From: Blattamonas nauphoetae
Lineage: Eukaryota; Preaxostyla; Oxymonadida
Reading direction: 5' to 3'
DNA length: 64,000 nucleotides
NCBI GenBank assembly: GCA_033064195.1
Contig: JARBJD010000326.1
Span: 1-64,000 of the forward strand
Made by a program: the position numbers and the translations under genes. Every line of letters starts with the position of its first letter. Position 1 is the stretch's first letter. The notes beneath the pieces were generated by a model. The model saw nothing but the letters and a program-made list of their open reading frames with translations. It was not told the DNA's origin and did no database searches. Shown piece after piece: positions 41,927-53,900 of this stretch.

Positions 41927-44054
41927 ATGACAGCCAAGCCAAAAGCAAAGAAACAGTTCCAAGTGAAAGTTCCCGAACCATGTGTGTCTCGCCCTCCTCT
42001 CACTCCATATCTCTTTCATCATGCATCTATATCTTCACAATCGAAAAACATCATCATTCTTTCTCGTTTTGATCTCGTCATCTCAGACAGTTTTGTTCGG
42101 AAATTAGGACAAGGTCGATTCGGGTCTGTGCATGAAGTATCGAAAGCGGGATCGGATGAACATTTTGCGATGAAAGTGCTTCCGTTTACATCGGAAGAAG
42201 ATTTCAACAAGAACGAGCATGAAATTGCGAAACTACAGAAATATCAACACCCAAATGTGGTTCGACTTGTGGAAGTGATTGAGGGCGATGCGGCACATTA
42301 TGTGGTTCTGGAGCTGTGCTCGTGTTCGTTGGCTGATCGTGTGTCGGAAGTGCGAAAGCTGGGGACGATGATGGATCGCGTGGTATTGTTTTCTTCTCCC
42401 TCTTCATGTTGTCTTCTCCCCATTGTTCGCTGTCTCTCTGTCTCTCTCTTGTTCTCTCTTGTTCTCTCTTGTTCTCTCTTTTTCTCTCTCGTTCTCGTTT
42501 TGACTGTTTGGCTGGTTGGTTTGTTGATGATGTTCAGACGGTGTTCAGAATTGTGTCAGATGTGTTGGCTGGGCTGGGGTTTCTGCACTCTCGAAATGAG
42601 GTGTATGGAGATGTGAAGCCATCGAATATTCTGATTGGTTTTGATGGACGAGCGAAGCTGGGTATGTGTTCTGTTGTGATTGTTTCTTTTGACTGTGTCT
42701 TTTGTTTGTTTCTTTTGATTGTTTCTTTTGATTGTTTCTTTTGTTCTGAATTGTGATTTGTTGTTTCAGGGGACTTTGGAGGAGTGGTTGGAGTTGGGAC
42801 TCAGAAGACGTCGAATTCGGCGGAGTGTGGGACGATGCAGTTCTGGGGGCCTGAAATGTTTGTTGTTGGAGGGAATGGAGTTTTAGGGTCGCAGGCAGGA
42901 GACATGTGGGCGTTTGGGCTGATTGTTCTTGAATTGTTGACTGGGGAGTCGTGGATTTGTGGAACGAATGCAGTGGAGATTGCGTCAAGTGTTGGTGGAT
43001 TTGATGTTGTTTGTGTGTGCCGGCAAGCTTCGATGTCATCGTCAGTTGAGTCTCTGCTGTGTTTTCTTTTGAGCAAAGTGTGATTTCCTCCTTTTCTTCT
43101 CTCTCTTTTCTCTTTCTCACATCTTCACTTTTTCTCATTTTGACATGGACCTTCAGAACCCACAGGAGCGACTGTCGTCCGCTGAGCTGATTCGGTCTGG
43201 TCGACTGCGTTCGATTTTGGGAGAGGAAACACCGCTCTCGCAGTTCATCCAAGAAGAAATGGACAGATCAAAGCGGACTGTACAACAACTCCAGACACAA
43301 CTCAGCGATTGTAAACACAAAGTGGAAACGCAAGCCTCGACAATTGCCAAACAGGCGAGTACGATTACCACACAAGCCACGACGATTGCTGAGCTGACGA
43401 AGAAGCTGGGAGAGTTTGTGGCGATGGAGAAGAGACTGATCGACAAACCGAGCACAACACACTCGAAAGTGGTGGCCGTGGAGGCACAGGTGACAGAAGC
43501 AGCGAAGGCTGTGAAGTGGATTCGAGGGATTGTCAATCCCGAGAATGCAATCACAGTTTGGGATCCAACGCACTTTCGGAAGGAAGGACGACGAATAACA
43601 AGTCTCGTGGAATCAGCAAAATCGTGTTTCTCGGACGAAATCACGCGAGGAGCGTGGAGAATGTCGATTCGATGTGACAAATATGATTTTCACTGTTTCT
43701 TTCTTTTCTTTCATCTTTCCAGTGTTTGGTGTGATCGACTCGTCCCAACTCGAACAATCCAAAACATCCGGTCTTTACTATCGGGAAGGAGCTTCAGTGT
43801 TCTATTTGAATGGCGGACATGTTTGTCAAAATGGGAAGGAAATCGCACATGGAAATCAAGAACCAGACGACAACTCAGTTGTGACGATTGAGTTGGACAT
43901 GAACAGACACACACTCGTTCTGTTTGTGGACGGCCAGAGACAACCAAACTCACTCGCAAACATCCCGAAGAAAGTCAGATTCGTTTTGTACCTATTTTAC
44001 CAAGACAGATATGCCGACATTGTGAGTTTCGATGAGGTGTCCGCTCAGAAGTAA
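41927..44054 (+). CDS. K2: protein kinase-like / coiled-coil / SPRY-like fusion, five exons
   Basis: Exons: 41927-42382, 42538-42661, 42770-43077, 43157-43694, 43723-44054; introns 155, 108, 79 and 28 nt, all GT-AG and frame-preserving, giving 585 residues. Kinase part: Gly loop GQGRFGSV (residues 61-68), Lys in FAMKVL (83), DVKPSNIL with the usual HR before D replaced by YG, then DFG and GPE for APE. After the kinase comes NPQERLSSAELIRSG, a coiled coil of about 100 residues and the SPRY-like domain shared with K1 and KB (AITVWDPTHFRKEGRRI to ADIVSFDEVSAQK). The first 50 residues vary from K3 and may contain a further intron. Catalytic Lys, Asp and DFG are kept, so activity is possible. No signal peptide. 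Confidence 0.75.
43695..43722 (+). other. 28-nt intron of K2
   Basis: GTTTCTTTCTTTTC...TTTCCAG between CAC T and TG TTT GGT, phase 1. The same position has introns of 28, 29 and 28 nt in KB (37794-37821), K1 (29691-29719) and K3 (61136-61163). Confidence 0.75.
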
Positions 44055-44297
44055 TGGTTCTCATTCATCTCATTTCATCCACGAATCTTGTTTCGACTCG
44101 TCTGTCGAATTGTTCAACTGATCGACACAGATTGCCTTCCTTTCTTCCAAACTTTCTTCCAAACTTTCTTCCAAACTGACTTTGTGACAGTCGAGTCTGT
44201 CGTTCTTCTTGAAGAGGTTGAGGTTCTGATCAAAACAGGGCATGACATGGCGGAAGGGCAGATATCTCCAGATGCTTGCAGATGTTTGCAGATGAGA

Positions 44298-44979
44298 TGG
44301 GGGTCGATTCGTCGTAACGTGATGGTGAGAAGCTGATTGTGATTTCTTCTCCACTTCACATCGTATATTATCGTAAAATACTTCTTTTTGTCAAACAAAT
44401 CTTAATTCGTGAGAAAACGACCCACTTTCTTTTTTCGATTTTGCCTTCATTTGTCCAACTTACTTTCATTATGAGTAAATTCTGCACATAAACAGTAGAA
44501 AATGAAGATTTTCAATCGTTCGAGATTGTCTCTGTTTCGATTGTTTGTGTGTGTGGACAGATCTCGAGGGTTGAGCTTTTGTTTCCCCATATCCTTCCAA
44601 TCACTTCATTCATTCATTAAAAATAGGCATCTTACATAAAATAGTTTCTGAAAGAAAATGTGAAATGTGTGAAGTCAGTATCCAGAAAAAGAACATCGAA
44701 AGACAACTCTCGAGATCTGTCCACTCACACAGAGAATCGAAACAGAGACAATCTCGAACGATTGAAAATCTTCATTTTCTACTGTTTATGTGCAGAATTT
44801 ACTCATAATGAAAGTAAGTTGGACAAATGAAGGCAAAATCGAAAAAAGAAAGTGGGTCGTTTTCTCACGAATTAAGATTTGTTTGACAAAAAGAAGTATT
44901 TTACGATAATATACGATGTGAAGTGGAGAAGAAATCACAATCAGCTTATCACCATCACGTTACGACGAATCGACCCCCA
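44298..44979. mobile_element. 682-bp foldback element with about 265-bp TIRs
   Basis: Ends TGGGGGTCGATTCGTCGTAA and, inverted, the same. The two arms are near-identical (AAATACTTCTTTTTGTCAAAC, GAAAATGAAGATTTTCAATCG and others) around a loop of about 140 bp. Flanks GATGAGA and GATGTTG are only partly alike, so the target duplication is uncertain. It lies right at the end of the K2 3' flank, at the edge of the inverted duplication. No coding capacity. Confidence 0.8.
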
Positions 44980-45479
44980 GATGTTGGGAAGGGAAAGAGA
45001 GGACAGGAGATTGTGGTGAAAGAGCGGGAAGAAGGCGTTTCGGACGAAAAAGAGCTCCTCCAATCTCACCAGTTTGTTAACGACTCCTGCGGGATTCCTG
45101 ATTTGGGAGCACGCGAATTGAGCTTGTGGGAGGAAAGCTTCCTTGACAGCGAGAGCTTCTAACAACGATGAAAAAATTGGCATTTCCTCCACAATCGTCA
45201 AGTCATTCTTCGTCCACGAAGTTCCGAGTGATATATGCCTATTCGAAGTGTATCCAACCACTTTCATGTTCGCGATTATCGTGCCAACGATATTCAAATC
45301 GAAAGCATCCGCTGCACTGTTTTTCCGCATATCGTAAACAATTGGCGTCAGACGACGGATTTAATTGTTCAGCATGCACCAGGCCAACGTGATCGACGAC
45401 GAGATTTGGGCGGAGGGAGAACTGGATTGGAGAACGGATATGGACTTCAGATCCGTCCAGAAAAATTTGCAAAATGAGA
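44980..45479. other. Unrecognised sequence
   Basis: A short frame to 45,162 encodes KEREEGVSDEKELLQSHQFV and similar charged sequence. No family recognised. Confidence 0.4.
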
Positions 45480-46110
45480 CGTGAATTGTTAAGCAGCAAG
45501 CACAGCACATTTCACGTCCTGATTCGCAGACACGGATGACAGGTCGAGGACGAGATGCTGAACCGACAGTGATGCTTTCTGACAATTGAAAAGGATGTTG
45601 ATTCCATTTAACTGAGGAGTATTGCCTTCTTTGGCGACCATATCTGTGTTATCACGGTTTCCATCTTGATATCTGAGAAAGGTTTTGAATTCACCTTTCA
45701 CCACCAAGCTCGATGAAAGAAGTCGAAAATCATGCGAGTGAACAACACCGTCTGGAAGTGAGACGTTCTGCTATCTTGTTGAGGATTCATTGAAGAACGA
45801 CGGTTTGAGGATGCTGGTTAAGTAGAATAGCGAATTGTGAGATTGTGAGAAATGTTGACTCTGCCGCTGATGTTGAGGGCGAGGCTGGACTTTGAACAAA
45901 ACCCACAGGAACGGTACCAGCGTCGTCCACTCCAACGCCTGCCTCGACGACCACAACCCCAATGGGCACGCGCCGCTGGAATTGGGAGTCTGCACGAGCT
46001 ACCCCCGCAACCGCCACCGCCCTTCACCCACAACGCCACTCCCTTCGTGTTCGACAGACGAGAATTCGAGCGAGTGGACTTCACTCTGCCGCAGTACACA
46101 CCGCTCATTC
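45480..46110 (-). pseudogene. Probable decayed beta-helix surface-protein fragment
   Basis: On the minus strand, short frames read NISGRVNISHNLTIRYS, GINILFNCQKASLSVQHLVL followed by DLSSVSANQDVKC, recalling the strand repeats of the two beta-helix genes. Frames change several times. Weak evidence; could be another Ser/Asn-rich host family. Confidence 0.35.
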
Positions 46111-46210
46111 ACCATCGCCAGTCGGATCACGTGGGAGCTGATCTGCTGAGCCCGCACTCAGACAGCGAAGACGATGAGTCAACTTTCGCACAGTTATGTC
46201 CTGACTGAGC

Positions 46211-47052
46211 AATCAGTATTTGAAGACATTCTGAACCAATTATGAAATAACAGGGTCGGTGAGTGATTAATCCCAAAACTAATCATCAATATACGGGAAA
46301 AGATGGAGAAATAAAAGATTTTTGCTCATAGTTTCACAATTGCCTTCATTCATTTCAAGAAACAGAGTCAACGAAAAAGTGGTTCACCCTCCATTGAAAT
46401 GGAAACAATAAGGTCCATTATCTCATTATCGCATCTTATCCTTCATTATCAATGCCATTTCGATTTGAGTGACCAAAACTAACACATATCTGTCACAATT
46501 GGTCAGATCAAACAAAATCCATCATCGACAGTCATCAATTCACAAATTATCCTATATTCACAGAATTTGAATAAAAATATGTGTTATTGTGATCATAGTG
46601 CAAACAAAGTAGTGAAATTTTGGAAGAATAACCCTGAAAACGACGGACTGCCCCTAGTAATGTGCGGACTGCCACTAGCAAAAATGGACTGCCCCTAGCA
46701 CAAAAAACGGACTGCCCCTAGTCAAAACGCGGACTGCGCGTAGCAACACCCGGTGAATGAGAGAGACTTGTGCGCTCAGATTGGATGGAAAAAGAGCGAT
46801 GAGAGATATCTGGATCATCGCGATATGGAAAATTCAAGTATTCGGTCGTCTAAGACCGACAACGGAGAGTTGACAGAATCTAATTATTAAAGGGAATGAT
46901 CGAACCATCTAAAGATGCTGTGCAAGATTATTCCAATGAATCTCCCCAAAAGACTCCCTCCGTGTCTCCATGTTTGGGATTGAAGTGCATTAATTGATAC
47001 GTCCGTCTGATGGAAAAATGGTACAACTGATGGGGTTTCTTGATCAAACCAT
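46211..47052. other. Intergenic, contains a short tandem repeat
   Basis: A/T-rich and without protein-like frames. The only structure seen is the repeat at 46644-46750. Confidence 0.5.
46644..46750. repeat. Five imperfect units of about 21 bp, CGGACTGCCCCTAG type
   Basis: Units begin at about 46644, 46665, 46686, 46708 and 46730, each with GGACTGCCMCTAG (last one GGACTGCGCGTAG) followed by 7-9 variable A-rich bases. Confidence 0.75.
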
Positions 47053-47054
47053 TA

Positions 47055-48107
47055 CAGGGTGTCCCAGACTGAACCTCTTTATTCTTCTTTACGTTGTTCT
47101 CACTTCACAAACAACCATCACTTTTCAAATGACGTTTTTTTGCTTCATCTTTGCCAAATCTGGTCCAAGATAAAGTGAAATAGCGAATATGTCTTTATAG
47201 TGACGTGAAAATGCACATCGACTTATCCGAAGTGAAAAGATCGAGTTTGACGAAAGTTGTAGAGGTGGAAAACTTGATAAACAGACTCTACATAGAGTGT
47301 AGAGTTGATCTACGATAATTCTGAGACGAAAGTAGTGCACACTGAGGGAAAGCCAACGGTGAGTCCATGATGTCCACAATTCAGAGGCATCTCAAATTTC
47401 GATCATTCCTGTGTAAGAAACTGCGATAAAAGACAAAATACAATCATATGAGAGGTGTTAACAAACCTTGATGCTGAAAGATCTGTCGGATCTTGAAGTG
47501 GCTTTCGAGTCTGTACTGGCACTGACGAATGTGACAGATCCAACCATACGAACGATCTGTTCCGATCATTTCTCTGTTGTTCGAGCACTGTCCATGAATA
47601 TCTAATCGAGATGCCAAAAAAATGACGAGACATGAACGATGACAAACTTTGTCACGAACGAAATGAATACACGTCCAGGAGGAGAGAAGAGTTTGTGATT
47701 TGAAAGACAATGAAGGAAGGTGACAATTTTGTCAATCAATCCGGACTATATTGTGTTCTTGAGAATGATGGGGTCTGATCACACCCATTGAACGAGAAAC
47801 ACTGTTCCTCCAGCCTCGCCATTCTCTGAATAAAACTTCATTTTTTTCGCTTTCTTGAAACATTTCACGTTCCAGCTCAAGATAATCAATAATTTCCAGA
47901 TACCAATTCCAAATGAAGTTAAAATTCATTCCTCCGTTTGACATGATGAATTTTCACGTCACGAACAAACGAAACTCTCAGTTTTCCTTGCTCGTTGATC
48001 AAGTGGAACATTCGTTGAGTAAAGAAATATAATACGAAAAGTCAAGGAGGTCTGTGAAGAAATGAAACCGAGAAACAAAAGAAAGGGGTTCAGTCTGGGA
48101 CACCCTG
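47055..48107. mobile_element. Tc1/mariner-like non-autonomous element, 1.05 kb
   Basis: TIRs CAGGGTGTCCCAGACTGAAC and its inverse stand at both ends, flanked by TA on each side (47053-47054 and 48108-48109), the canonical Tc1/mariner target. The interior has only short frames; no DDE/D transposase motif was recognised. It lies just upstream of the ARM-like gene and may have displaced its 5' end. Confidence 0.85.
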
Positions 48108-49399
48108 TAGAGAAAGGGTGGACCATCAATCCTTCATACGGACTTTGATTCGACATTTCGAACAACTCACTGATTCTTCATCGCTCACATCAGCTATGCT
48201 CACCAACAATCCATCTTCACATCCCCAAATTGAGAACGACAAAACGAAACAAAAAGTGTGTTCTTTTTCATCAGAAATCAGATTGAATTGTGTTCAGATC
48301 TTTCTGGAAATGATTATCAGCCAGATATGTGGCGACTCCGAACAACTCCGTCCATTGATGTTGAAGAGCCTTTTCGTTCTTGTGTCTGGTTTGTTGCGAA
48401 CTGTTTTCATTCATTCGTGTTGACGATTTTGACAGAATCTGATTGGGCCCTCTCAACAATACTTGATGTGGAGTACATCAAACCTCTTGAGCAATATTGT
48501 GCAAAGACGCAACCTCGTCATGTTCCTGTGTGATTCTTGTTTTGTCATCTTTTCCAGATTGCTCTCCCAAAACTGTTGTCTCTGATTGGTCTGACCGTTT
48601 TTGTGTTCATTTGTTCACTTGGTCGTGATATCTTCCTTCAGGGAAAACCTCAACAGGTGAATTAGATCGGATTTGTGCATCGTCACTCCCATCGTTCCTT
48701 CTCGAATGGCTCATCGCCAATTGGAATGACAAGATGCACACTGAAGTGTGTCTTCCTCCATATTTTCATTCTTCTCATCCCAGTTCGGAAATTGTCTGAT
48801 CCTGTTGACTTCCACCCTTCGATCGTCATACACCTTCCTCGCCAACCACAACACCAAACTGCTTGACTTCGTCGAGGATTTCAAGACTCAGGAGTTCTCT
48901 CCTCCACTTTTGACGATGCTTGCTCGAATGTGTTTCTCTCCACATTTCACAATCTCCAATGAATCTCTGAAGGTGCTCAACTCCCAAAGCAGGTCTGACC
49001 CAGCAACACGCTCCTTTCTCCAAACACTCGAAGTGCCATGTGGTTCGACTGATAGTTCATCGGAGCTTGTTCCTTTCGCAGGACGGCTGTGTACAACGCT
49101 GGCTGAACAAGTTGCTCAACTTCAGTCACTCTTCACGAAAGCCTCACAATCCGATCCAACCAGCACTGCTCTCTCAGCGACTCCTCCCGAGGAATCAACC
49201 CTTCTCATCGGAAAAGCGAAATTGAACGGTATTTCTGAAGAGCTCGCTCTCTTCAACAGTCTGATCAAAAAATCCAGCGATGTCTTTCATGATAGTCCCC
49301 TGACAAAGCCGCAAGTGTTGATAAACCCGCACAGGTGGTTGATAAACCCGCACAGGTGGTTGATAAACCCGCCCTCAAGTGGGATAAACCGTCACCAGT

Positions 49400-51214
49400 T
49401 CTTTCATCTTTCATTCCTTCTCCTTTCTCACTTTCACCTGCTTTTTCCTCTTTTGTTCTTTTTTCTTCAAGAAAACAAGGAAAATGGTTTTAATTGATGA
49501 TGAAATGTTGTTCAAAAGTTATTTTGGAACCATTTGATGTCCAAGAGATTGTGAAGGATGAAGACTTGTGTGTCTGACTCAGCACTCCATGAGATGGCGA
49601 TTGACTGCACATGGCAGAATGGAGAACGAAGGTCGGTCGATTTTAATAATCTAACTTCAATTGCTAGTTGAAATAGGTCTGCATAGACTGGCCACGTTCA
49701 CTTTGATGGTTCGATTCAAGATCGTGACTGATATTTTGAGGTCCATGTTACCATTGGCAAATATTCACTAAAGAGATAAGATCATTTCTTGGAGACATCT
49801 TTTATGATGTGAGCTTTTCGGATTGGAAAGATAAATGAGTTGGGAATTGTGCGAATCCACGATGACTTCGCACTATCCTCAAAAACACACCAGATTGAGT
49901 CGTGACCAATAGAAGGAAGAGGAGATTTGGCATGTTAATTGGATTGGACGGTGCCAGCGTTGGACTGGACAATTGACTTCGATTGGATATTCAATTTTGA
50001 TCCTGTTCATTTTACTCTCATTCCATATATTTGTTTCCTTTCACTTGAAAATGAGAATAGTCTGTTAAAAATCAGCGAAATGGTGAGAATCCGATGATAC
50101 TCTTCTTCTAGTGACGAGTTGCTTGATCCACCCACCATTGGACGTCATTGGATGTCATTGGACATTTCGCTGATACTTTTGTTCTGATGTCTTCTCAATT
50201 AGTGCATACCGTTTTTGAAGTTTTCAAAGAGTCGGCAAAAATGGACTGTCCGATTGGACATCCAGTCCTGGATGTCCAATCGACATCTATAAAGGGTCAC
50301 AGTTGCGTCTCCATTTCGATGTTGGTGTGATATTACCACCCATCTCTCACTTTTTGATTCGTCTTAGACCTCATCACTTTGTTTGAGCGAGGTAGTGCCT
50401 TCATCTCTGCATTTTGCTGCCCCTGGATGTGACCAAACTCAGAACAGTTTGAGTCGCCGTTGATAGTGTTTTCTCTCTTTATTTTCAATTTCTAGCCACT
50501 TCCTTCACTTTTTCTCTCCATCTCTTGCAGGAACAGTGTGCTCATTCATCCACAAGCGAAAAGTCAACACGATCGAACTGTCGTACGTCTTCTCCTCTGA
50601 GAAGAAATGAACAACTGTCATCGAATTGGTAGAAAATGGACTCAGAGTATTTTCAAAGGGAACCTCCAAGACGACGGGCATATTGTTCCCCAATATGCAC
50701 TAGGATGGGAGATCTGTTGCCATCGGTTTGCATCTCTTGCTTATTCATTTTTGACATTTTTCATCGTATTTGACCCTCCTCATTCATATCTTCACATTCG
50801 ACATATAGATCGGGAGTTAAGGGGAGATTTGAACAGATCGCGAAACAGGCCGAGGCGAAGAGGCAAGAATCAGAGGAGATGGTAGCTAGGAATATGGAAT
50901 CAGATGTTGAGAAGAAAGATTCGAAGACAGTTGTGATTCCAAAGGAAGTGAAGTCTCCAGAACCCAGCCAGAACAAGATTGAACAAGAACACACTGTTGC
51001 ACTTGTTGTAACTCTAACTGATCAAACGATGGCCGAATCAATCGGTGAAGAAAATAAGGAATCAACAAAACAAGTCGAGAAGAAAGAAGAACCGAAAATT
51101 CAGGACAATGAAATACTTTACGAAAACAATGGAAGAGAAGAATTTATCATCGATACAAGGTTTGTCAGAATGAATTCCCAGAAATTTCATCTCATCTTCA
51201 TTGTCCTCTCAAGA
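49400..51214. other. Interior of the 4.6-kb element, left part, nothing recognised
   Basis: The best frame is 50879-51271 plus (KDSKTVVIPKEVKSPEPSQN and other charged sequence), cut by the MITE. No transposase motif. Repeats of GACGTCATTGGATGTCATTG occur near 50,140. Confidence 0.4.
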
Positions 51215-51222
51215 GATATCTC

Positions 51223-51743
51223 CAGGCATCTGAGTAGTCCCATCAAAATAGGTAAAACTGGGATCAATTGATGTCAGTGCCTAAATTTGGACTGAGATCA
51301 AATTTCAACTCTTTTCCTTTGAGATTTTCTCATTATCACTTCATTAATCATGTTCAATTCACTTCTTGTTTTCACATAATGCTCTTCAATATTTCAGACA
51401 GCTCTTATTTCCCAAAAACACGCACGATCACAATCACCAACACTTCTTTTTTCGATGTATTCCCTTCATTGACTTTAGTCAGTGAGAAAAAACCATCAAA
51501 GAAGACATAATAACGCATTATCGACTTGTTTTAATAATTATTGTTGTAGAACAAACTGAAACAGCAGCACCCAAAGTTTGCATTTTCATGATCTATGAAG
51601 TGACCATTTTCCTTTTTACTTTTTTTTCCATTCAAATATCATATATAAGAAGACTTTTTTGAAATGAAAGAAACGAAATGGTATTGTAGGTATTTAGTGG
51701 GATCAGATCCGACTGGGATCACTGGGATCAAATCAGAAGCCTG
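51223..51743. mobile_element. 521-bp hAT-type MITE, copy 1
   Basis: TIRs CAGGCATCTGA and, inverted, CAGGCTTCTGA; 8-bp target duplication GATATCTC (51215-51222 and 51744-51751). Identical, as far as checked, to the copy at 62849-63369, so both moved recently. The 80-residue open frame inside (MMSVPKFGLRSNFNS) is present in both copies and is probably not a gene. Confidence 0.9.
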
Positions 51744-51751
51744 GATATCTC

Positions 51752-53900
51752 CGTTCTTCATACTCTTTCACATTCTCCACATTGATCCTTCTTCTCTTTT
51801 TCTCCTTAACCTCCAGAATTCAACATTTCCCCCCACACGACAATGCTCCAACGAAGTCAACGTCGTTGAACACAGCTTCTTCAACCGGGAATTCTTCACA
51901 TTCGCTTTCCTCAAGAACTCCCACTAAATCATGATCACACTTGTTAACGGTCTCACCTCCTCTTTTTTGGTCATACATAGACGCGCTGTTGATGTTTGTA
52001 AGATCTCAACCAGCCCTAAAATAGACTGAGCCAATCGTCGAAGGAAATTCAGAAGAATCACAACAAGCTGAAGGTCGGCTGCCGTATCTTTTGTCTTCTT
52101 TTCACTTAATTCGTCACTAATCACACTGTTTTGCCTTGTGTCAATTATTCCATCTTTGAGATCATTGCTGCAAGAATATGTTTGTAGAATTGATAATTCG
52201 CGGAGAAAAGGATGTGGTTTGGAATGATCATCCCATTTCCATCCGATAATAAAGTTCTCCGGACACAATTGACCTCAATCTGCTGAAATATCTCTAATCT
52301 GCCCACAGAACACCTTCCCTTGTAGTTTCGAGTCATTTTGTTGCAATGACTTGGATTTCACCCATTGCCCGGTTTTTTGAACTCCCTCGGCTCCTAAATA
52401 GGAGACTGGACATTGGACTGGACATTGCCACCTCGACTGGACACAGCTTAACAGGCCAAGAGGAGATCACGTCTCATACCTTTCTTTTGCCATTTCATTC
52501 CTTGTTCGTTTCATTTCGCTCGCCCATTTCAGAAAATTGGTTTCGATTGCATCTTCTTTTGAGACCTTATCAATCGCAGAAAGTCAGTCTTCCACTAATA
52601 AATATCAGATTATGTCACATTCTCATCAAATATCTCACAAATTCAGCTCTCTCGTCGAATATTGGTTCGCAAGAAAAGGAAGTCCATTCTTTTATCCTGA
52701 TCTCCAACAAGTAAACTAGTGATCAAACCAAACACCATATCATCGGTGTTGACAACTCATTTCACACATTTTTTCGGACAATACACTCCTCAAACCAATC
52801 CGGTCAAAATCAGGCGATTTCTATCTTCAATCTCATCCAAAGGACATGGTCAATCAAACAATCGCACAAATCTTATCTGTTTTCAGGAATCGTCTCCCAA
52901 CCTATGCCATTCTGAGTCAATCACAAAAGAAACAGACTCCAATCGACAGTTCACTGCGATTCGCATTTAGACGGAACCAGACATATTTATCCAACTTGGT
53001 CGTGTTTGATCCCTTTTTATCAACATTTTCAGACATGACAATAGTCAGTCGCCATTCAGTTCCCGTGTTTGCTTCGAACCAACTTCTGAAGTCGACCATA
53101 TCCTTTGCGAGAATAAAATCGGGACGTTATATCACTAAAAACAAGAACAGAGTCGAATAAGATTCTTTTGAATGACACACGAGACATTGGGAAGTCATTT
53201 TCTGCGATCTGATCACAATGTCGGATATCACCGTGTTTTGGTTGTTTGTCCTTCAAGCTCCAGTTTCAGCATCAAAACATTCACTGTCTGATAATTTCCA
53301 GTTCAACAAAACAGAAACCTCACATGTTCGTAGATAATGACGACAGAAGAAAGTTGTGACCGTTTATCACTATAGAGCTCGTTAGAAGAGAAATTTAGAT
53401 GCGTAGTATGATCTCACTTCTTATTTGGTTTTGTTGTCTGATTTATTTCAAAAAATTCGAAAGTGTGTAGTCATCGTGGATTCGCACAATTGAATTGGTT
53501 GCTTTCAGGTCAGCTTGACGAGATGAGCCAAAAATCAGGAGAAATATTCCGGAAATGGTGGATGAGTGATGTTCAGAGAGATATGATCACGGCCTGGAAG
53601 GAGGGATGATGGTTGAAAGTCGGCAAACTGTTCGGCTCAAAAAATGTTGTTCAGAGAGCTGTGACCTTGATGAATCGGGAAATCTGTGTGAACGACCAGT
53701 TCAGTGGCAGTATAGATCACATGTGTGTCAGACAAGAACGTGACTTATCTTTTGATTCAAATCAGGCCCATGAAAACTCAGATCAATCCTAATCAATCCA
53801 CTCTTCTTGATCAAAAAAGGTTCAGAGATGTGATGGAATCCCATGGAAATGATAACGTGCAAAAGAGATGAGACACCGTGTTTGGCGGGTTTATCAACGG
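51752..53900. other. Interior of the 4.6-kb element, right part, nothing recognised
   Basis: Frames of 100-120 codons at 51924-52268 minus, 52346-52714 plus and 52846-53160 plus lack any motif I know. One may be a transposase remnant. Confidence 0.4.
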
